Shown here in pieces: positions 63,067 to 64,000 of a stretch of DNA of 64,000 bases. This DNA is from Paraburkholderia largidicola (GTDB taxonomy: Bacteria > Pseudomonadota > Gammaproteobacteria > Burkholderiales > Burkholderiaceae), in the NCBI RefSeq assembly GCF_013426895.1, contig NZ_AP023176.1, positions 930,001-994,000 on the forward strand. Direction: 5' to 3'. Position numbers and translations under genes: made by a program. Under the pieces are notes generated by a model. It saw only the letters and a list, made by a program, of their open reading frames with translations, did not search any database and was not told where the DNA came from. Positions within the stretch are counted from its first letter, which is position 1, and each line of letters starts with the position of its first letter.

Positions 63067-63265
63067 GTCCGCCCGTCACTAACCTTCTCGCAAGTCGAAA
63101 TGCCTGCACGGCATTGTGAAACTCGCGCATCAACTGCGCGGGACGCCGTTCGCATCCGCATAGCCGATGCAACGTCGACTGGATTCATCCACTAACCGGA
63201 CGCTAGCGCGGTTGCCTTCACGCAACCGTGCGGGTCTCTCGCATGCCTGCGAAATGGAGCTACTC

Positions 63266-63901
63266 ATGGCACATGAACTGTTGACGCCCGACACCTGCGC
63301 GCTCGCGCTTATCGATCATCAGCCGCAGATGTTCTTCGGCACGCACTCGCACGAACGCACGACCGTCCTGCACAACGTCCAGATCCTTGCGAAGGCCGCA
63401 AAGCTCTTCAACGTGCCGACCATTCTGACGACGATCGCCGCCGATTCGTTCAGCGGCCATCTGTTGCCTGAAGTGCAGGCGGTGTTTCCGGAGACCAAGC
63501 CGATCGACCGCACGTCGATGAACTCGTGGGAAGACAAGGGCTTCCGTGAAGCGATCAAGGCAACGGGCCGCAAGAAGATCGTGATTGCGGGTCTGTGGAC
63601 GGAAGTGTGCGTGACGTTCCCGACCATCCAGATGCTGGCCGAAGGCTTCGAAATTTACGTGCCGACGGATGCATGCGGCGACATCACGGAAGAAGCGCAC
63701 GAGCGCGCCGTGCAACGCATCGTCCAGGCGGGCGCCGTGCCGATGAACTCGCTGCAGTTCATGTGCGAACTGCAACGCGACTGGGCGCGCGGCGAAACGT
63801 ACGAAGGCTGCATGGACATCTTCAAGGCGCACAGCGCGTACGGCATCGGCGTGCGTTACGCGAAGCAGATTCTCGGCGAGCACGCGAGCGAAGCGGGCTG
63901 A
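63266..63901 (+). CDS. Isochorismatase-family cysteine hydrolase (YcaC-like)
   Basis: 211-residue amidase-type hydrolase. The Asp of the triad is in LALIDHQPQMFFG (~residue 17) and the catalytic Cys in AGLWTEVCVTFPTIQML (~residue 118), with a preceding conserved bulge. The family length (200-215) and YVPTDACGDITEEAHERAV match YcaC-like enzymes of unknown substrate. ATG at 63266 has GGAG 9 bases upstream. It is downstream of the third ATPase regulator and shares a 28-bp promoter element with the haloperoxidase-like gene. Confidence 0.9.
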   Translation: MAHELLTPDTCALALIDHQPQMFFGTHSHERTTVLHNVQILAKAAKLFNVPTILTTIAADSFSGHLLPEVQAVFPETKPIDRTSMNSWEDKGFREAIKATGRKKIVIAGLWTEVCVTFPTIQMLAEGFEIYVPTDACGDITEEAHERAVQRIVQAGAVPMNSLQFMCELQRDWARGETYEGCMDIFKAHSAYGIGVRYAKQILGEHASEAG

Positions 63902-63938
63902 TCGGGCTTTATTGCCTCGAGCATTTTTTTGTTTTGCT

Positions 63939-64000
63939 CACGCGCGGCGTCGCTGACGTCGCGCGTGACTACGCCTGACCACGATTCACGGAGAGCGACG
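63939..64000 (+). other. Hairpin and ribosome site at the window end
   Basis: CACGCGCGGCGTC / GACGTCGCGCGTG (63939-63967) forms a 13-bp stem with one mismatch and a 3-base loop. There is no T-run after it, though a T-rich stretch lies just before. CGGAGAGCGACG at the last bases looks like the ribosome site of a gene starting just beyond the window. Confidence 0.45.

Overview
The window is high-GC proteobacterial DNA from a Burkholderiales member, most likely Paraburkholderia or a close relative. The inference rests on the DUF3331 and DUF2282 proteins, the dense LysR/AraC regulators, the cyanide-insensitive-type bd oxidase and the TACTTTTCTTTGC palindromes common in that group. No rRNA, tRNA, phage, transposase or CRISPR was seen. 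Gene content (catabolism, stress defence, efflux, regulators) suggests a secondary replicon or an accessory-rich chromosomal region.

Layout. 0.4-6.8 kb: a porin, an overlapping AraC/LysR pair, an opine-dehydrogenase-like gene overlapping a 3-hydroxyacyl-CoA-dehydrogenase-like gene, and a LacI-type regulator. 7-12.2 kb: a membrane desaturase-like oxygenase with a Rieske ferredoxin and a periplasmic sugar-binding protein, resembling rhizopine mocD/mocE/mocB, then a LysR and methylmalonate-semialdehyde dehydrogenase. This suggests catabolism of an inositol-like compound.

12.7-17.5 kb, the most interesting part: one minus-strand run containing two different Cys-rich secreted precursor peptides, a DUF692 (MNIO) enzyme with its DUF2063 partner, DoxX, an alpha/beta hydrolase without its nucleophile, a tautomerase and ohr. 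It looks like a bufferin-type metal-binding RiPP cluster joined to peroxide defence. A strong promoter bracketed by two 12-bp palindromes lies upstream.

17.5-25.2 kb: D-cysteine desulfhydrase, a thioredoxin-like protein, an epoxide-hydrolase-like protein, MmgE/PrpD with two small tautomerases, two LysRs and a VOC protein. 25.5-30.7 kb: a PilZ protein, an H-NS-like protein, a stand-alone receiver and a FixLJ-like kinase/regulator pair. 30.8-31.4 kb: a 662-bp imperfect inverted repeat. 31.7-35.2 kb: AraC, DUF3331, LysR and a hydrolase.

35.2-40.6 kb: a minus-strand respiratory/stress operon (YdeP-type molybdoenzyme, bd oxidase I and II, Dps). 40.8-46.3 kb: a small membrane protein overlapping a LysR, a degenerate HD protein, a cyclic-nucleotide-domain/thioredoxin-reductase fusion and an MBL hydrolase. 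48.4-55.4 kb: an AaeXAB-like efflux system with outer-membrane factor, a divergent LysR and an AraC.

46.5-63.9 kb also holds three paralogous winged-helix/P-loop ATPase (COG3903-type) regulators, one of them C-terminally truncated. The two full-length copies each precede a small hydrolase gene (haloperoxidase-like, isochorismatase-like), and those genes share a nearly identical 28-bp upstream element.
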